IMG/VR virus record: IMGVR_UViG_3300048837_002319
Span: 1-45,314 of that record
Reading direction: 5' to 3' (one strand)
Origin: a virus
Length of the DNA stretch: 45,314 nucleotides
Shown: positions 1-9,118 of the stretch, piece by piece
How positions within the stretch are numbered: position 1 is the stretch's first letter
How the letters are laid out: every line of letters begins with the position of its first letter
Notes under the pieces: model-generated
What the model saw: the letters and a program-made list of their open reading frames with translations, nothing else
Database searches by the model: none
Told to the model about the DNA's origin: nothing
Made by a program: the position numbers and the translations under genes

Positions 1-387
1 CTACCACGGCGGAATCAGCCTCCGCCACCAGGGCCGGTTGCGCCATGCCCTCTCTTCGGCCCAGCGGTCCTCGAGCTCGTGCTCGGCGTCATGCGTCTTT
101 ACGGCCAGGTCGCGCAGGCCGTCGCACAGCACCAGCTGGGCGCCGCGGGTGGCATAGCCGATGTCCCGATCTTCCTGCGTCACCGGCCTGTCGGTCGGCA
201 GCGTGTAGATCTCGCACGGCTTGCGCGCGGCCGCGGGCATCTCGACCTGCGGCGGCCTGGCCTGGTCAGCGGGCTTCGCCGCCGGCGGGCGCGAGCCCAG
301 CGCATCCCTCGAGATGCGGGGCAAGCCGACACAGCTCGCGGTCATGAGCGCGCAGGCGCTCAGCGCGAGCAGGATCCATCGGTTCAT
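1..387 (-). CDS. Outer-membrane spanin subunit (Rz1-like lipoprotein)
   Basis: 128 residues. An N-terminal hydrophobic signal (about residues 4-18) ends in TAS-C, so Cys19 is the likely lipidated residue; the -3 position is Thr rather than the usual Leu, a weaker lipobox. A proline-rich stretch (about 33-57) follows, as in Rz1 proteins. The start lies inside the 3' end of the i-spanin gene in another frame (overlap 266-387), the classic overlapping-spanin arrangement. Known role of the family: with the i-spanin it fuses inner and outer membranes in the last step of lysis. It is longer than lambda Rz1. The stop codon is at the first three bases of the window, so the gene is complete but what follows is not visible. 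Confidence 0.65.
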   Translation of the reverse strand: MNRWILLALSACALMTASCVGLPRISRDALGSRPPAAKPADQARPPQVEMPAAARKPCEIYTLPTDRPVTQEDRDIGYATRGAQLVLCDGLRDLAVKTHDAEHELEDRWAEERAWRNRPWWRRLIPPW

Positions 388-667
388 CGGCGTCTCCGGA
401 GTGGGCGAGATCGCGCTCGACGCCGGCGACGCTGTCGCGAGCCCGGGCGGCGCGGTTGTGGAAGGCTTCGACCCGGTCGGCGCTGGCGCGCTCGCCCTGG
501 GCCTCGAGGCGCCGGCCGGCGCTGTCGTCTCGAGCGACCTCGACCTTGGGCCGCTCGACCGCGACGCCGGCGGCGCGGCCGTCCAGCCAGATCCAGCCGA
601 CGATGGCGATCAGCGCCGCCGCGGACACAAGCCAGGGCAGCGCCTTCAGCCAATCGATGCGCGGCAT
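266..667 (-). CDS. Inner-membrane spanin subunit (Rz-like)
   Basis: 133 residues with one N-terminal membrane segment (about 12-28, ending in Trp-rich sequence) followed by a charged, helix-prone periplasmic region. This topology and its position directly after the endolysin fit an i-spanin. Its start overlaps the endolysin stop (ATGA at 667), and the o-spanin start lies inside its 3' third. It would span the periplasm and bind the outer-membrane partner. The identification rests on topology and arrangement; sequence similarity to lambda Rz is not visible by eye. Confidence 0.6.
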   Translation of the reverse strand: MPRIDWLKALPWLVSAAALIAIVGWIWLDGRAAGVAVERPKVEVARDDSAGRRLEAQGERASADRVEAFHNRAARARDSVAGVERDLAHSGDADEPMDPARAERLRAHDRELCRLAPHLEGCAGLAPAGGEAR

Positions 668-1152
668 CAGGCGGCGAGCTCGAAGTGCGGGCTGTCGGTC
701 TCGCCGCGCTCGCGCGGCTTGCCGTCCCGGTCCCAGTCCGCGCCCCAGCGGATCTCGACGCCCTCGGCCTTGGCCGCGGCGAGCATCGCCTTGGCCAGCT
801 GGTCGAACTCGCCCGCCTTGTTCCGCCAGTCGTAGGGCGCTGGCAGCAGGTCGACCGCGCGGCCGAGGCCGTCACTGGGGTGGGCGCGGTGGTTCGAGGC
901 CAGCGGGTTCTTCAGCCAGGTCACCTTGGCCAGCTTCGGTTTGGCATAGACGACCGGAACGCCGGCGGCCGAGCACTCGGCGGCGGTTCGGCCCTTCCCC
1001 CAGTTGGCCCACATGGTCTGCTTCGTGCGCAGGCCCTCGACGACCATGAAGGCGACGGGCGTCTCCTTGGCGCAACGCACGACGACGCGGACCAGGTCAG
1101 GGTGAAGGCCTTGCAGGCGCGCGCGATCGCGCGCCGTAAGCGCGTGGGGCAT
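667..1152 (-). CDS. Endolysin, M15-family L-alanyl-D-glutamate peptidase
   Basis: 161 residues. The M15 (VanY/CwlK-like) signature is complete: the SNH element at 86-88 gives zinc ligand His88, Asp101 in GRAVD gives the second, and Asp153 with His156 in DSPHFE gives the catalytic acid and third ligand. The family cuts the L-Ala-D-Glu bond of peptidoglycan stem peptides. There is no signal peptide, so it depends on the holin-like proteins upstream. The ATG at 1152 is chosen because GGAG lies about 7 bases before it; a longer in-frame extension upstream has no such site. The stop overlaps the i-spanin start. Confidence 0.85.
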   Translation of the reverse strand: MPHALTARDRARLQGLHPDLVRVVVRCAKETPVAFMVVEGLRTKQTMWANWGKGRTAAECSAAGVPVVYAKPKLAKVTWLKNPLASNHRAHPSDGLGRAVDLLPAPYDWRNKAGEFDQLAKAMLAAAKAEGVEIRWGADWDRDGKPRERGETDSPHFELAA

Positions 1153-1202
1153 GGTGGATCTCCAGATGCGAATTGGCGCGTCAGCTGACGCGCAAGGGGA
1201 CG

Positions 1203-1607
1203 TCAGCCGGCGCGGGAAGCCGCCTGAGACTGCAGGGCCCGGGGCGGCGCAGGCAGGGCCCGCTGCCGGGGTGCGGGCAGGCGCTGAGCCTGCGCTACAG
1301 GCTCGGGAACCGACGTGACCTGGTCGACGACGGCAGCCGCGCGGCCCTGCTGGGCAAGGTTGACCAGAAGCGCCACGGCGGCGGCGGCCATGCCGACGAG
1401 GATGACGGCCTCCCGCTCGCTCGCTCCGCCATGGCGCATCAGGTGCAGAAAGGTGGCGAACAGCACGGACGACAGGCCTAGAAGCGCCGCCCACACCCGC
1501 GCCGGCGCGTCGTACCAGCTGCAGAACTTCGGCCGCAGCATGTAGGCGCGCAGCCCCAGCGATATTGCGGCGACCAGGGCGGCCGCCGCGGCGATGAGAT
1601 CGGTCAT
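1203..1607 (-). CDS. Three-helix membrane protein, holin candidate
   Basis: 134 residues with hydrophobic segments at about 3-22, 37-57 and 67-84 and a soluble Pro/Gln/Ala-rich tail from about 88. Three membrane segments, a short length and a place just before the endolysin make it a class I holin candidate. The start at 1607 is chosen because the upstream gene stops 3 bases earlier. The other membrane protein (1610-1957) is an equally good holin candidate; one may be an antiholin. No family recognised. Confidence 0.5.
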   Translation of the reverse strand: MTDLIAAAAALVAAISLGLRAYMLRPKFCSWYDAPARVWAALLGLSSVLFATFLHLMRHGGASEREAVILVGMAAAAVALLVNLAQQGRAAAVVDQVTSVPEPVAQAQRLPAPRQRALPAPPRALQSQAASRAG

Positions 1608-1609
1608 TG

Positions 1610-1957
1610 TCAGTCTCCCTGCGCCACCTTCTCGAGGCGGCGGCGCGCGAAGTTGCGTCCTTGCTCCCAGGCGAAGGGGAACAGCTCCCACCCAAAGGCC
1701 CCGATCAGGGTCCCGATGACGAACGGGTCCCGCAGGAAGGCCATCGGGATGTGCTCGATCGCGCCCTGCAGGACGAAGCCAAGCAACAGGCCACAGGCCA
1801 AGGCGCAGGTGATGTTGGCCGCCACGCCGATCCAGTCCTGGGCGGTCGGCATGCGGCCGCTTTTGACGAGGACGTAGATCTGGATCAGGGCGTAGAGGAC
1901 GGCCCCGGGCAAAGTGGCGACGGCCTGCTCGAGGCGGGCTGGGTCGATCTGGAACAT
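1610..1957 (-). CDS. Small membrane protein, holin/antiholin candidate
   Basis: 115 residues. An N-terminal amphipathic region is followed by hydrophobic stretches at about 42-65 and 78-96, with an Arg-rich C-terminus (RNFARRRLEK) that would stay in the cytoplasm. It is the first gene of the lysis group and stops two bases before the next start. It probably works with the 134-residue membrane protein in controlling lysis timing; assignment as holin rather than another membrane function is inference. Confidence 0.5.
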   Translation of the reverse strand: MFQIDPARLEQAVATLPGAVLYALIQIYVLVKSGRMPTAQDWIGVAANITCALACGLLLGFVLQGAIEHIPMAFLRDPFVIGTLIGAFGWELFPFAWEQGRNFARRRLEKVAQGD

Positions 1958-2024
1958 GGAAGCCCTTGCGTCAGGCGAAGTGATTGATGTGGTGGTCGGC
2001 CTTCGCCGGCGCGGCGGGTGCGCC

Positions 2025-2348
2025 CTACGTGCCCGCCGTCAGCTGCTCGGGATCAAGCGTCTTGATCAGGTGCGTATAGTCCCGCGCGGCGGCGCAGATC
2101 TTGGCGCGTTCAAGCACCAGGGTGCAGTCGGCCTTGCTCATGTCGATCTCGCCGGTGGCCAGGGCGTCCTCGATCCGCAGGCCGAGCCGGACAAGCTTCA
2201 TCTTCTTGTCGCCCTGATCGTCGCCGGGCAGCAGGATGTCGACGACGTCGAGAATGAGGTGGGCGGTCGTCTGGACGCGGCCGTCAGCGAACTTCACCGG
2301 CTCACCGGTGCGGGTCAGGTTTGGGGCGTTGAGGTCGATCTTGCTCAT
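2025..2348 (-). CDS. Conserved-looking phage protein of unknown function
   Basis: 107 residues, soluble, acidic/basic mixed, beginning MSKIDLNAPNLTRTG. No membrane segment or motif is recognised. It sits between the tail-fibre block and the lysis genes, where small tail-fibre accessory or chaperone genes are common; that role is only positional. The ATG at 2348 is used because upstream sequence in frame is low-complexity and arginine-rich, unlike a real protein. Confidence 0.6.
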   Translation of the reverse strand: MSKIDLNAPNLTRTGEPVKFADGRVQTTAHLILDVVDILLPGDDQGDKKMKLVRLGLRIEDALATGEIDMSKADCTLVLERAKICAAARDYTHLIKTLDPEQLTAGT

Positions 2349-2431
2349 GGTCTTGCGGTCTTTCAGGGCTTTCAGGGTGGGTGGTCCCGGCCGCTTCCGG
2401 CCGGAGGGTTTGAGGGCCATGGCGCTGGGCG

Positions 2432-2692
2432 TCAGGCCTGGGCGAGGATCTCGGCCACGTCGTCGGGCAGCTGATTGCAGTAGCTGTCCGCCGCCATGCC
2501 CATGACCCACTGGACGTAGCCCTCGTCGGTCGCGATCAGCGCGGGGTTGACGATCATCGGCGCCGGCTCGCCGCTTTCGGCGTCGTGCTGGGGGTCCGGG
2601 ATCGTCTGTTCCAGATCGGCGTTGCGCCGCTGGCGGGCGGCGCGCACGCCGGCCCATTGGGTGGTGGTCAGTTCGATGGTCACGGTGCGCAT
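2432..2692 (-). CDS. Hypothetical protein downstream of tail fibre
   Basis: 86 residues, acidic C-terminal half, one helix-prone segment (ATDEGYVQWVMGMAADSY). AAGGA lies about 10 bases before the ATG. It follows the tail fibre by 17 bases and may be a fibre-assembly factor, as small genes after tail fibres often are, but nothing in the sequence proves this. Confidence 0.55.
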   Translation of the reverse strand: MRTVTIELTTTQWAGVRAARQRRNADLEQTIPDPQHDAESGEPAPMIVNPALIATDEGYVQWVMGMAADSYCNQLPDDVAEILAQA

Positions 2693-2709
2693 GGGGCTTT
2701 CCTTTTGGG

Positions 2710-5346
2710 TTAGGCAGCCACCGCCAGGACCTTGTAGGCGGTCCCGGCAGCGTCATAGAGGGTGAGGGTGTGGGTCGCCGTCGGGGTCTCGGCGACGGCG
2801 TTGGCGTGGGTCTGGAGCTTGGCTTGGAACCGGTTGAAGTCGGTGTCGTCAGCCTTGCGGCCTTGGAGGTTCGCTCCATTGACCTTCAGGTAGGGAAAGG
2901 CGTCTGTCACCCCGCCCATCTTGATGCCGGTGAAGCCGGTCGCGGCATTGTTGCGAAGCAGCGCGACGCCGTCCGCGACAGCACTGACGATCACCTGACC
3001 AGAAAGATAAAGCCGGTTCGCAAGGTGTAGGTTGGCAGGCTTATTCGCCGCACCCCCAATGTCGTAGGCGCCGTCCGAATTGGGAAAGAGCCCGCCCGAC
3101 GAACCGCTAATGAACCACCGGTCGGTGTTTCCCGTCGCGAGCATGAGTGATCGGGTCGACCCGGTCCCCCCATGCTCAGTGGCGATGCGGAAGTTGCCGC
3201 CAGAATAGCCCAGCGACAGTCGCTCATAGTTCAAGGCGTCGGTGTGGGTGTTGTTGACCCGGAAGGCTTGGGGGCTCGCACCGTTGCGTAGGGCAAAGAC
3301 GTTCGCCGCATCGACGGCTAGGATCGCACCGAAACCGCCTGCGTTGGAGAAGGCCCAGCTATCGCCCGCCACACCGGCGCTCTGAATACGCTCGCCGTTC
3401 TCCAAGAACAGGGACGCCATCCGAGCGTTGGCGAAGCCGCTGTCGTCAGCTAGCCGGAACTGGATAATCGTCGAGAGCCTTTTCAACGCCGGGAAGGCGC
3501 TGCTCGCCCCGCCGAACTGGAGACGCCCGAAGTCGGTTTCAGTGGTGTTCAGCAGCGTCAGGACGCCATCCGAGGGCGAACGCAGAACCGTTCGCGATGA
3601 CCATGCCAGGTAGCCAGACGAGCCGGAAATCAGGCCGGAGGTCGCGAGGACGCTGCCGCTCGACGTCACGCCGCCGCCCTTCAATACGGAGAACTTGCTA
3701 GCACCGCCGACCTGCAGATCTAGCAGCAGTGACCCGCTCGCCGATGCGGTGTCGGTCACATTCGCCAGCAGCGCCGTGAAGGCGACGGCGCCGTTGTTCC
3801 AGGTCTGGAGGCTGTTGAGGTTCGGGGCGCTCGCTACGGAAAGCGTGCCGGAGTTGACGTCGAGCGCGCGGAACCAACCCTTCAGTATCCGAAGGGGCGA
3901 TGAGCCTAGATCATAGGCGCTGTCTGCCGCAGGGTTCAGAGTGCCAGTCGAATAGACGATCCAGCGATCCGTGCCGCCGCCCCTCAGAAAGAGGCCACCA
4001 CCAGCGCCCGCGCCGATGCGCATGTCGCGTACGAAGCCGGTGCCGGCAGCTTCGGTCAGGAGGTTGAACCCGGAGCCGTAGTAGATCGTCAAACGCTCGT
4101 AGTTCGAGGCGTCGGCGTGTAACCTGTAGATATTGAAAGCCTGGGTGTTGTTCCCGTTCCGCAGGGCGAGGGTGTGGGCGGCGTCCGCCACGATATGAGC
4201 GTAGGCGGTGCCGCTGACGGTGGAGAACAACACGCCATCGGCACCAGACGTGTCGAAGTACTGGCCAGCAGTGAACGAATACCCGGTAGCTCGCACGCTC
4301 GCGAAGGCGCTGTCGTCGGCTCTCCGGGCTTGTATCGAGGTTCCCGAGCTCTTCCATGCGCCGAACGAACTTGTCGTTCCGCCCAATTGGACCAATCCGC
4401 CGACGTTCACATTCCGCGAAAACCAGCCGTCGCGGATGCGGTTGGCCGCGCCACCGAGGTCGCCGCCGCCATCAACGAGCGGGTAGTAGTGCCCGTTGGC
4501 GTTCCAGGCCCAGCGACCAACACCTCCGGCGGTGACCGCCAACGTGTCAGCCGCCGGAGCGTAGATGCCGGTGTTCAGGTCCCCGGCCACCGCGAGGCCC
4601 GGCAGCGCCGCCGTGCCCGCCACGAACGCGAGAACGCCCGCCATGACGCCGCCGGCCAGCGGCAGGTACGTCGCCGCCACGGCGGTCGCGAGGCTGGTGT
4701 CGGCCGCTGCCCGCGCCGTCTCCTCCGCCCCGATCCGCGTGGTCAGGGACGTGTCCGCCGCCCCCAGCGCCATCAGCGCGTCAGAAAGCCCAGACACGTC
4801 GTCAGCCGTCAGCGTATCCCAGCCCACCGCGTAGTCCGTCGAAGACGACTTGCGCAGGTACTGGCCAGCGGTCCCGCCGATGGGAATGCCCTCGCCCGGC
4901 TGGCCCATGTAGTTGACCACGACGACAGGCGAGCCGCCCCCAGGCTGGATAACGACCGTCGCGCCCGACCAGTTGGCCGCCTCGCCGTCGACGTCCGCAA
5001 CCCCGGTCGGCGCGGCCTTGAACCCAAACGTCGTGATGGTCCCGGCCCAAGGCGTCGAGGGCGTGGTCGGCGTCTCGTCGTGGATCGCGAACGCATAGGG
5101 CTGGTTGATCGACAGCGTCGCGACCTGCGTGCGCGTGAGGATCACCTGGCGGCTGTAGATGTCCGCCCCGGCGCTCAGGGCCAGGCGCAGTTTGCCGCCG
5201 ATCTCGAAGAACAGGTCGCTCGCCGAGATGTCCTCGTAGACGCCGGATGTCTCCGTCTCGACCTTGACCACAATGACAAGACCCGAGCGTCCATGCACGG
5301 TGATGTTCCCGAGGTCATCGACCACGGGGCGCTGTTGAGCGGTCAT
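2710..5346 (-). CDS. Tail fibre protein with internal repeats
   Basis: 878 residues, rich in Gly, Ala, Ser, Thr and Asn, with few cysteines, as in trimeric beta-rich fibres. The N-terminal ~120 residues, probably the attachment domain, lack the repeats. Later segments recur: an ALRNG..QAF...NYERL unit appears twice, an (A/F)D(D)S.F unit after a G(G)..FP.LK element three times, and YD(L/I)G phrases mark the joints. AGGAG precedes the ATG. It immediately follows the tail-tip protein gene. Likely role: receptor binding at the tail tip. No intramolecular chaperone domain is evident at the C-terminus. Confidence 0.75.
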   Translation of the reverse strand: MTAQQRPVVDDLGNITVHGRSGLVIVVKVETETSGVYEDISASDLFFEIGGKLRLALSAGADIYSRQVILTRTQVATLSINQPYAFAIHDETPTTPSTPWAGTITTFGFKAAPTGVADVDGEAANWSGATVVIQPGGGSPVVVVNYMGQPGEGIPIGGTAGQYLRKSSSTDYAVGWDTLTADDVSGLSDALMALGAADTSLTTRIGAEETARAAADTSLATAVAATYLPLAGGVMAGVLAFVAGTAALPGLAVAGDLNTGIYAPAADTLAVTAGGVGRWAWNANGHYYPLVDGGGDLGGAANRIRDGWFSRNVNVGGLVQLGGTTSSFGAWKSSGTSIQARRADDSAFASVRATGYSFTAGQYFDTSGADGVLFSTVSGTAYAHIVADAAHTLALRNGNNTQAFNIYRLHADASNYERLTIYYGSGFNLLTEAAGTGFVRDMRIGAGAGGGLFLRGGGTDRWIVYSTGTLNPAADSAYDLGSSPLRILKGWFRALDVNSGTLSVASAPNLNSLQTWNNGAVAFTALLANVTDTASASGSLLLDLQVGGASKFSVLKGGGVTSSGSVLATSGLISGSSGYLAWSSRTVLRSPSDGVLTLLNTTETDFGRLQFGGASSAFPALKRLSTIIQFRLADDSGFANARMASLFLENGERIQSAGVAGDSWAFSNAGGFGAILAVDAANVFALRNGASPQAFRVNNTHTDALNYERLSLGYSGGNFRIATEHGGTGSTRSLMLATGNTDRWFISGSSGGLFPNSDGAYDIGGAANKPANLHLANRLYLSGQVIVSAVADGVALLRNNAATGFTGIKMGGVTDAFPYLKVNGANLQGRKADDTDFNRFQAKLQTHANAVAETPTATHTLTLYDAAGTAYKVLAVAA

Positions 5347-5357
5347 GCAGGGGGCTC

Positions 5358-8300
5358 CTAGACGCTGTCGGTGTAGCCAGAGACGCGGATGCGCGACCCG
5401 CTGTTGTTGCTGGCTGAGTAGAGGTTGCCGTTTTCGTTCGGGATCTCGACCGCGTGCGCCTCGGTCGTGCCGCCGGTCTTGATGCAGATGTACGGCGGGT
5501 TCGAGCTGTCACCCTCTTCGCCGTAGGTATTGTTCGGCGCCATCATCAGGGTGTTGCCGGTCTGGTAGACCGACAAGGCGACATCGACCGCCGTTGACGG
5601 CACAATCGCCGAGTAGCTGGTCGCCACCCAGGTCGGGGTCCCGACGCTGCCGTGAGACCCAGACTTGAGGGTGTAGAGGTAGCTGCTCCCGGTCTGGACG
5701 TAGCGGGTCCGGTTTCCCTTCTTGAGGAAGGGGCGGATCGTGGTCGCGCCGCTGTCGGTGACGAACGCCCCGATGCGGCCGGCGTAGCTGTAGCCAGAGG
5801 GCAGGGTCGGCGAGGTGAAGCTGGTCGAGCAAAGCAGCGCATCGCCTGCGTCGGTGCCGTTGCTGATCATGTAGATGGCGTAGTGCGTGTTGATCGCGAT
5901 GGACCCGGTATCGAGCCCGCCCGCACCCGACGCGGTGGTGTCCAGCGTCATGTTGACGTCGCGCACCGTGCGTACGCCGCCCGATGTCGTCGAGATCGTG
6001 ACCGCCGAGGCCGTGACGTCGATGTCCGTCGTGCTGCTGTTCTGGATCACCAGCTCATGGGTGTGGCCAACCGGATTGGCCCACGGGGTGGACGCGCCGG
6101 CCGACACATTGCCCACCAGGAACGACGGCTTGTCGTCGGTGTCGGTCGCCGTGATCGTTGACGAGGTTACCCGCCAGGCCGGGCCGGTCGGGCCGACCAG
6201 AGCCCAGCGCCACATGGCCTCCGCCTTGTTGACCGCCGAGACGGCGATGGTCAGAGCGGCCGGGTCGGTGACGCGATAGTACGTCGTCGGAAGAATGTCC
6301 GTGCCATCGAACTTGTTGAACGTCCCGGCCTCGACGAGATACTCCGAGGCGGTCGGCGCGCCCGTGGTCACGCGGGTGAGCGTAACCGAGCCTCCGGTCA
6401 CCGCCGTCAGCGTCGACCAGGACCCACCGCCGTCTGTCGAATACTGCTCGTACAGGGCGACGGTGATCGTTGCGGGGAAGTCGCTCAGGTCAGTCGAGAA
6501 CGCGGCCAGCGAGAACGACACGTCCAGCTGCACGTCCGACGCGGAAAGAAGCGTCGTCGTCAGGTAGCTGGTCACCGCCCCGGACGTCGCCGCATGCGGG
6601 ACCTGCGCCTGGACGATGCGCGTCGCGGGCGGCGTCGTGCGATTTTCCGCCGCGATCTGCTGCATGGCCGCGGCCGTCAGCCCATTGGCGTCCATGTAGA
6701 CCAGGCCGCCGACGCTGATGGTCGGATCGCTCATCCTCTGGATAAGGCCGTTGCTGTCCAGCACCGCGCCGGCGTTCTCGATGCCGCCGGCTCCGGTCCA
6801 GAGCTGCCCATCCCGGATCCGCAGCGCAGTGTCGCCCGTGCCGCTCACAAGCTCGATGGTCGGATCAACGGCCGTCGCGGTGTTCCCCGCGGTCGTGACC
6901 GGGCCAAGCGACAGGTACGAGCCCAGCGCGCCGAACAGGTTGCGATAGGCGAGCCGCGCCTCCCATGCGGTGTTGGCGACGAGGCCCGTCGCCTCGAAGC
7001 TCGTCGCATCCGGCGAGAACTCGCCAAGCGGAACCCACGCGCTGGCTGCGTCCGCCTTGTGCTCGACGACGATCTTGGAGACCGTCAACGTCGAGGGCAC
7101 GGCGCCGGTGATCACCACCGACGGCGTCTCCCCCGTTCCGGCGGCGATGGCCCAATCCGAGCCCGATGGCGTCGGAACCGTAGTCGGGTCATCCCCGCCC
7201 AGCGTCGGCGTCGCCGGGGCCGTTCCGGTCCCCGCCAGCGCCCAGGCGTGCTTTGCCGCCGTCTCGCTGCGGAAGGTCAGCCGAACGCCGTCGGTGTCCG
7301 GGTCGTACTCGCGTGAAAGGCACAGGCACTTCAGCGACGACATGCCGAACTCGGCTTCGTTGATCGTGAAGCAGTCGCCCGGCTCGATGTCGCGCAGGTA
7401 GGTGCGGACGGTGATTGTGCCGCTGATGCCCTCGCGGCTGTTGGCGATGTCGTACCGGGCCAGCTGGGCGGCCTGGTTGGCGCTTGTGACATAGCCGTAG
7501 GTGACGCCCCGCAAGCGCGTCGCCCCGCCGTCCTCGGTGACGTAGGTGCTGTTGCTGACCGGCTCGAGGTCGACGTTTTCCCAGTCGTGGGACGCCGAGA
7601 CGCAGCGCGGGATGATCGTGTTGATCCGCCCCTCGCGGGCGGTCATGCCGCGATAAGTGAACGGGCCGATCACGTCGGCGCCGGTGATCGTCGCCACCGA
7701 TGAGCCGTTCGCCGCGAAGCTGACGCAGCTGATCATCCCGGCCTTGCTGGCCGGCCGCGCGCCGCAGGTTTGCAGCAGGCCGATCAGGACCTCGTACTTG
7801 TCGTCGCCCGCCGGGGCGTCCGCCCAGCAGACCGAGCCGCTCGTCCAGCTGTTGGTGTCGGCGATGTTGGCCGCGCCGATGAAGGCGTCGACGTCGATCT
7901 GGTCGAAGTCCGCGCCGATCCCGCCGACCTGAGCCCCGTTCTCGAACAGGCCCAGCACCCAGTTGAGCGCCTGGATGGCCCCGTTGGTCGAGTAGACCCA
8001 CGTTGAGCGCGTCGCCAGGCGGCAGGAACCGGAGCCGCCCGGATAGGTGCTATCGAGCCGGGGGTCGTAGCAGAGCAGGCCGTTGACGACCTGAACGTAC
8101 TTGGGCTCTCCGGTCGGCCAGTACTTGAAGTCCCCGTCCTGCCGCAGCGTGACGCACGAGGAGGCCTTTCCCGACAGCTTGTGCGCGGGGGACCACGCGG
8201 CCATCGAATAGGAGCCGGTGATCGAGGAGGTGGTGTGAGCGGTCTCGGGCTGGGCGCCCAGCCTGGTCTGGCGATAGAGCCGGTTAACGGGCAATCCGTC

Positions 8301-8681
8301 CATCAGCTCGCCGGTGAACGTGACCGCCGAGCCGTCGACGTAGGTCGTGCCGTAGCCGCTGATCGGTCCGGCGCCGGAGTAGACGCTGATGATGGACTGA
8401 TAGCGGTTGTTCTGGCCCCACGCCTCGCGGTGCACGATGGTGCCGGCGACGCCGCGCTGGCCGAAGATGAACGGGTTGGGCGCGTCGGGGTCCGGCGTCC
8501 ATTCCGTCGCCCGGCCCTCGGCGCTCTGCGTCTTGGGCGCGAGGATCGCGGACGCGGCGGCGTTGACGGCCGCGGCGACGACGACCTGCGAGGCGATGGT
8601 GATCGCCGTGGCGGCGGCGCCGGTCGCGCCGGTCGCGCCGATTATGGCCGACGCGATCCAGGCGGCGGCTACCTGCGGCAA
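5358..8681 (-). CDS. Tail-tip / host-specificity protein (gpJ-type)
   Basis: 1107 residues from the TTG at 8681, chosen because GGAGG lies 8 bases upstream and because longer in-frame sequence is arginine-rich nonsense antisense in style. The N-terminus has a hydrophobic, Ala/Gly-rich stretch (about 5-40), followed by a phage tail-protein region and, from mid-protein, fibronectin-like beta repeats (ITGAVPSTLTVSKI.., WEARLAYRN). This is the layout of J-like central tail-tip proteins. It follows the Dit-like, DUF2163-like and NlpC-like genes, the usual order. It probably contacts the host receptor and plugs the tail. Confidence 0.8.
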   Translation of the reverse strand: MPQVAAAWIASAIIGATGATGAAATAITIASQVVVAAAVNAAASAILAPKTQSAEGRATEWTPDPDAPNPFIFGQRGVAGTIVHREAWGQNNRYQSIISVYSGAGPISGYGTTYVDGSAVTFTGELMDGLPVNRLYRQTRLGAQPETAHTTSSITGSYSMAAWSPAHKLSGKASSCVTLRQDGDFKYWPTGEPKYVQVVNGLLCYDPRLDSTYPGGSGSCRLATRSTWVYSTNGAIQALNWVLGLFENGAQVGGIGADFDQIDVDAFIGAANIADTNSWTSGSVCWADAPAGDDKYEVLIGLLQTCGARPASKAGMISCVSFAANGSSVATITGADVIGPFTYRGMTAREGRINTIIPRCVSASHDWENVDLEPVSNSTYVTEDGGATRLRGVTYGYVTSANQAAQLARYDIANSREGISGTITVRTYLRDIEPGDCFTINEAEFGMSSLKCLCLSREYDPDTDGVRLTFRSETAAKHAWALAGTGTAPATPTLGGDDPTTVPTPSGSDWAIAAGTGETPSVVITGAVPSTLTVSKIVVEHKADAASAWVPLGEFSPDATSFEATGLVANTAWEARLAYRNLFGALGSYLSLGPVTTAGNTATAVDPTIELVSGTGDTALRIRDGQLWTGAGGIENAGAVLDSNGLIQRMSDPTISVGGLVYMDANGLTAAAMQQIAAENRTTPPATRIVQAQVPHAATSGAVTSYLTTTLLSASDVQLDVSFSLAAFSTDLSDFPATITVALYEQYSTDGGGSWSTLTAVTGGSVTLTRVTTGAPTASEYLVEAGTFNKFDGTDILPTTYYRVTDPAALTIAVSAVNKAEAMWRWALVGPTGPAWRVTSSTITATDTDDKPSFLVGNVSAGASTPWANPVGHTHELVIQNSSTTDIDVTASAVTISTTSGGVRTVRDVNMTLDTTASGAGGLDTGSIAINTHYAIYMISNGTDAGDALLCSTSFTSPTLPSGYSYAGRIGAFVTDSGATTIRPFLKKGNRTRYVQTGSSYLYTLKSGSHGSVGTPTWVATSYSAIVPSTAVDVALSVYQTGNTLMMAPNNTYGEEGDSSNPPYICIKTGGTTEAHAVEIPNENGNLYSASNNSGSRIRVSGYTDSV

Positions 8682-9118
8682 GGCGTGGCCCTCCAGACGG
8701 CGGCGATGCCTTCGGCGCGCGGGGTCAGGGTGGCGACCTGGCCGTCGGTGTGGATGCCCAGCACCTTCTGCGGCGTGATCAGGACGGTGAGGCTCAGATC
8801 CCAAAGCCCCCCTTCGGCCTTGAACCCGACAAGGTCGCCGACCACCCGAAGGGCCCACGGGATGCGCTGCAGGTGCGGGATGGCGTCCAGCGCCTCGCCA
8901 AGCCCGGTGAATCCCGAGGCGAGCAGGGCAGCGTGCGCCTGCGCCTCGGTGCGGTACTTCACGCCCTTGAGCGGCGCGGTCTTGATGCCGAGGCAGCGCA
9001 GGTGGTGCGCCGCGATCTGGGCGCAGTCGACCCGGCCCCACGCCAGCGAGCGCGCAGCGAAGCGGTCGACGCAGGCCTGCGCGGCCCGCGCCCGAAGTTC
9101 AGACGGATGGCTGGGCAC
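8669..9118 (-). CDS. NlpC/P60-like tail-tip protein (DUF6950 type)
   Basis: 149 residues starting at a GTG. The motif LAWGRVDCAQIAAHHL near residues 25-40 matches the WGxxDC active-site start of DUF6950/NlpC-P60-like tail proteins, with Cys as the presumed nucleophile. Family members sit at the tail tip and help open the cell wall during DNA entry. The gene overlaps the end of the previous gene (TAGTG) and the start of the J-type gene, so the group is translationally coupled. The catalytic His and polar partner were not placed with certainty. Confidence 0.65.
   Translation of the reverse strand: MPSHPSELRARAAQACVDRFAARSLAWGRVDCAQIAAHHLRCLGIKTAPLKGVKYRTEAQAHAALLASGFTGLGEALDAIPHLQRIPWALRVVGDLVGFKAEGGLWDLSLTVLITPQKVLGIHTDGQVATLTPRAEGIAAVWRATPCRR

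Noticed and set aside
1-1200. Left prophage end (attL) inside the window
   Set aside because: The first kilobase is spanin and endolysin coding sequence; no copy of the tRNA 3' segment is present there.
2710-8681. Diversity-generating retroelement acting on the tail fibre or tip gene
   Set aside because: No reverse transcriptase gene and no template-variable repeat pair were found in the window.
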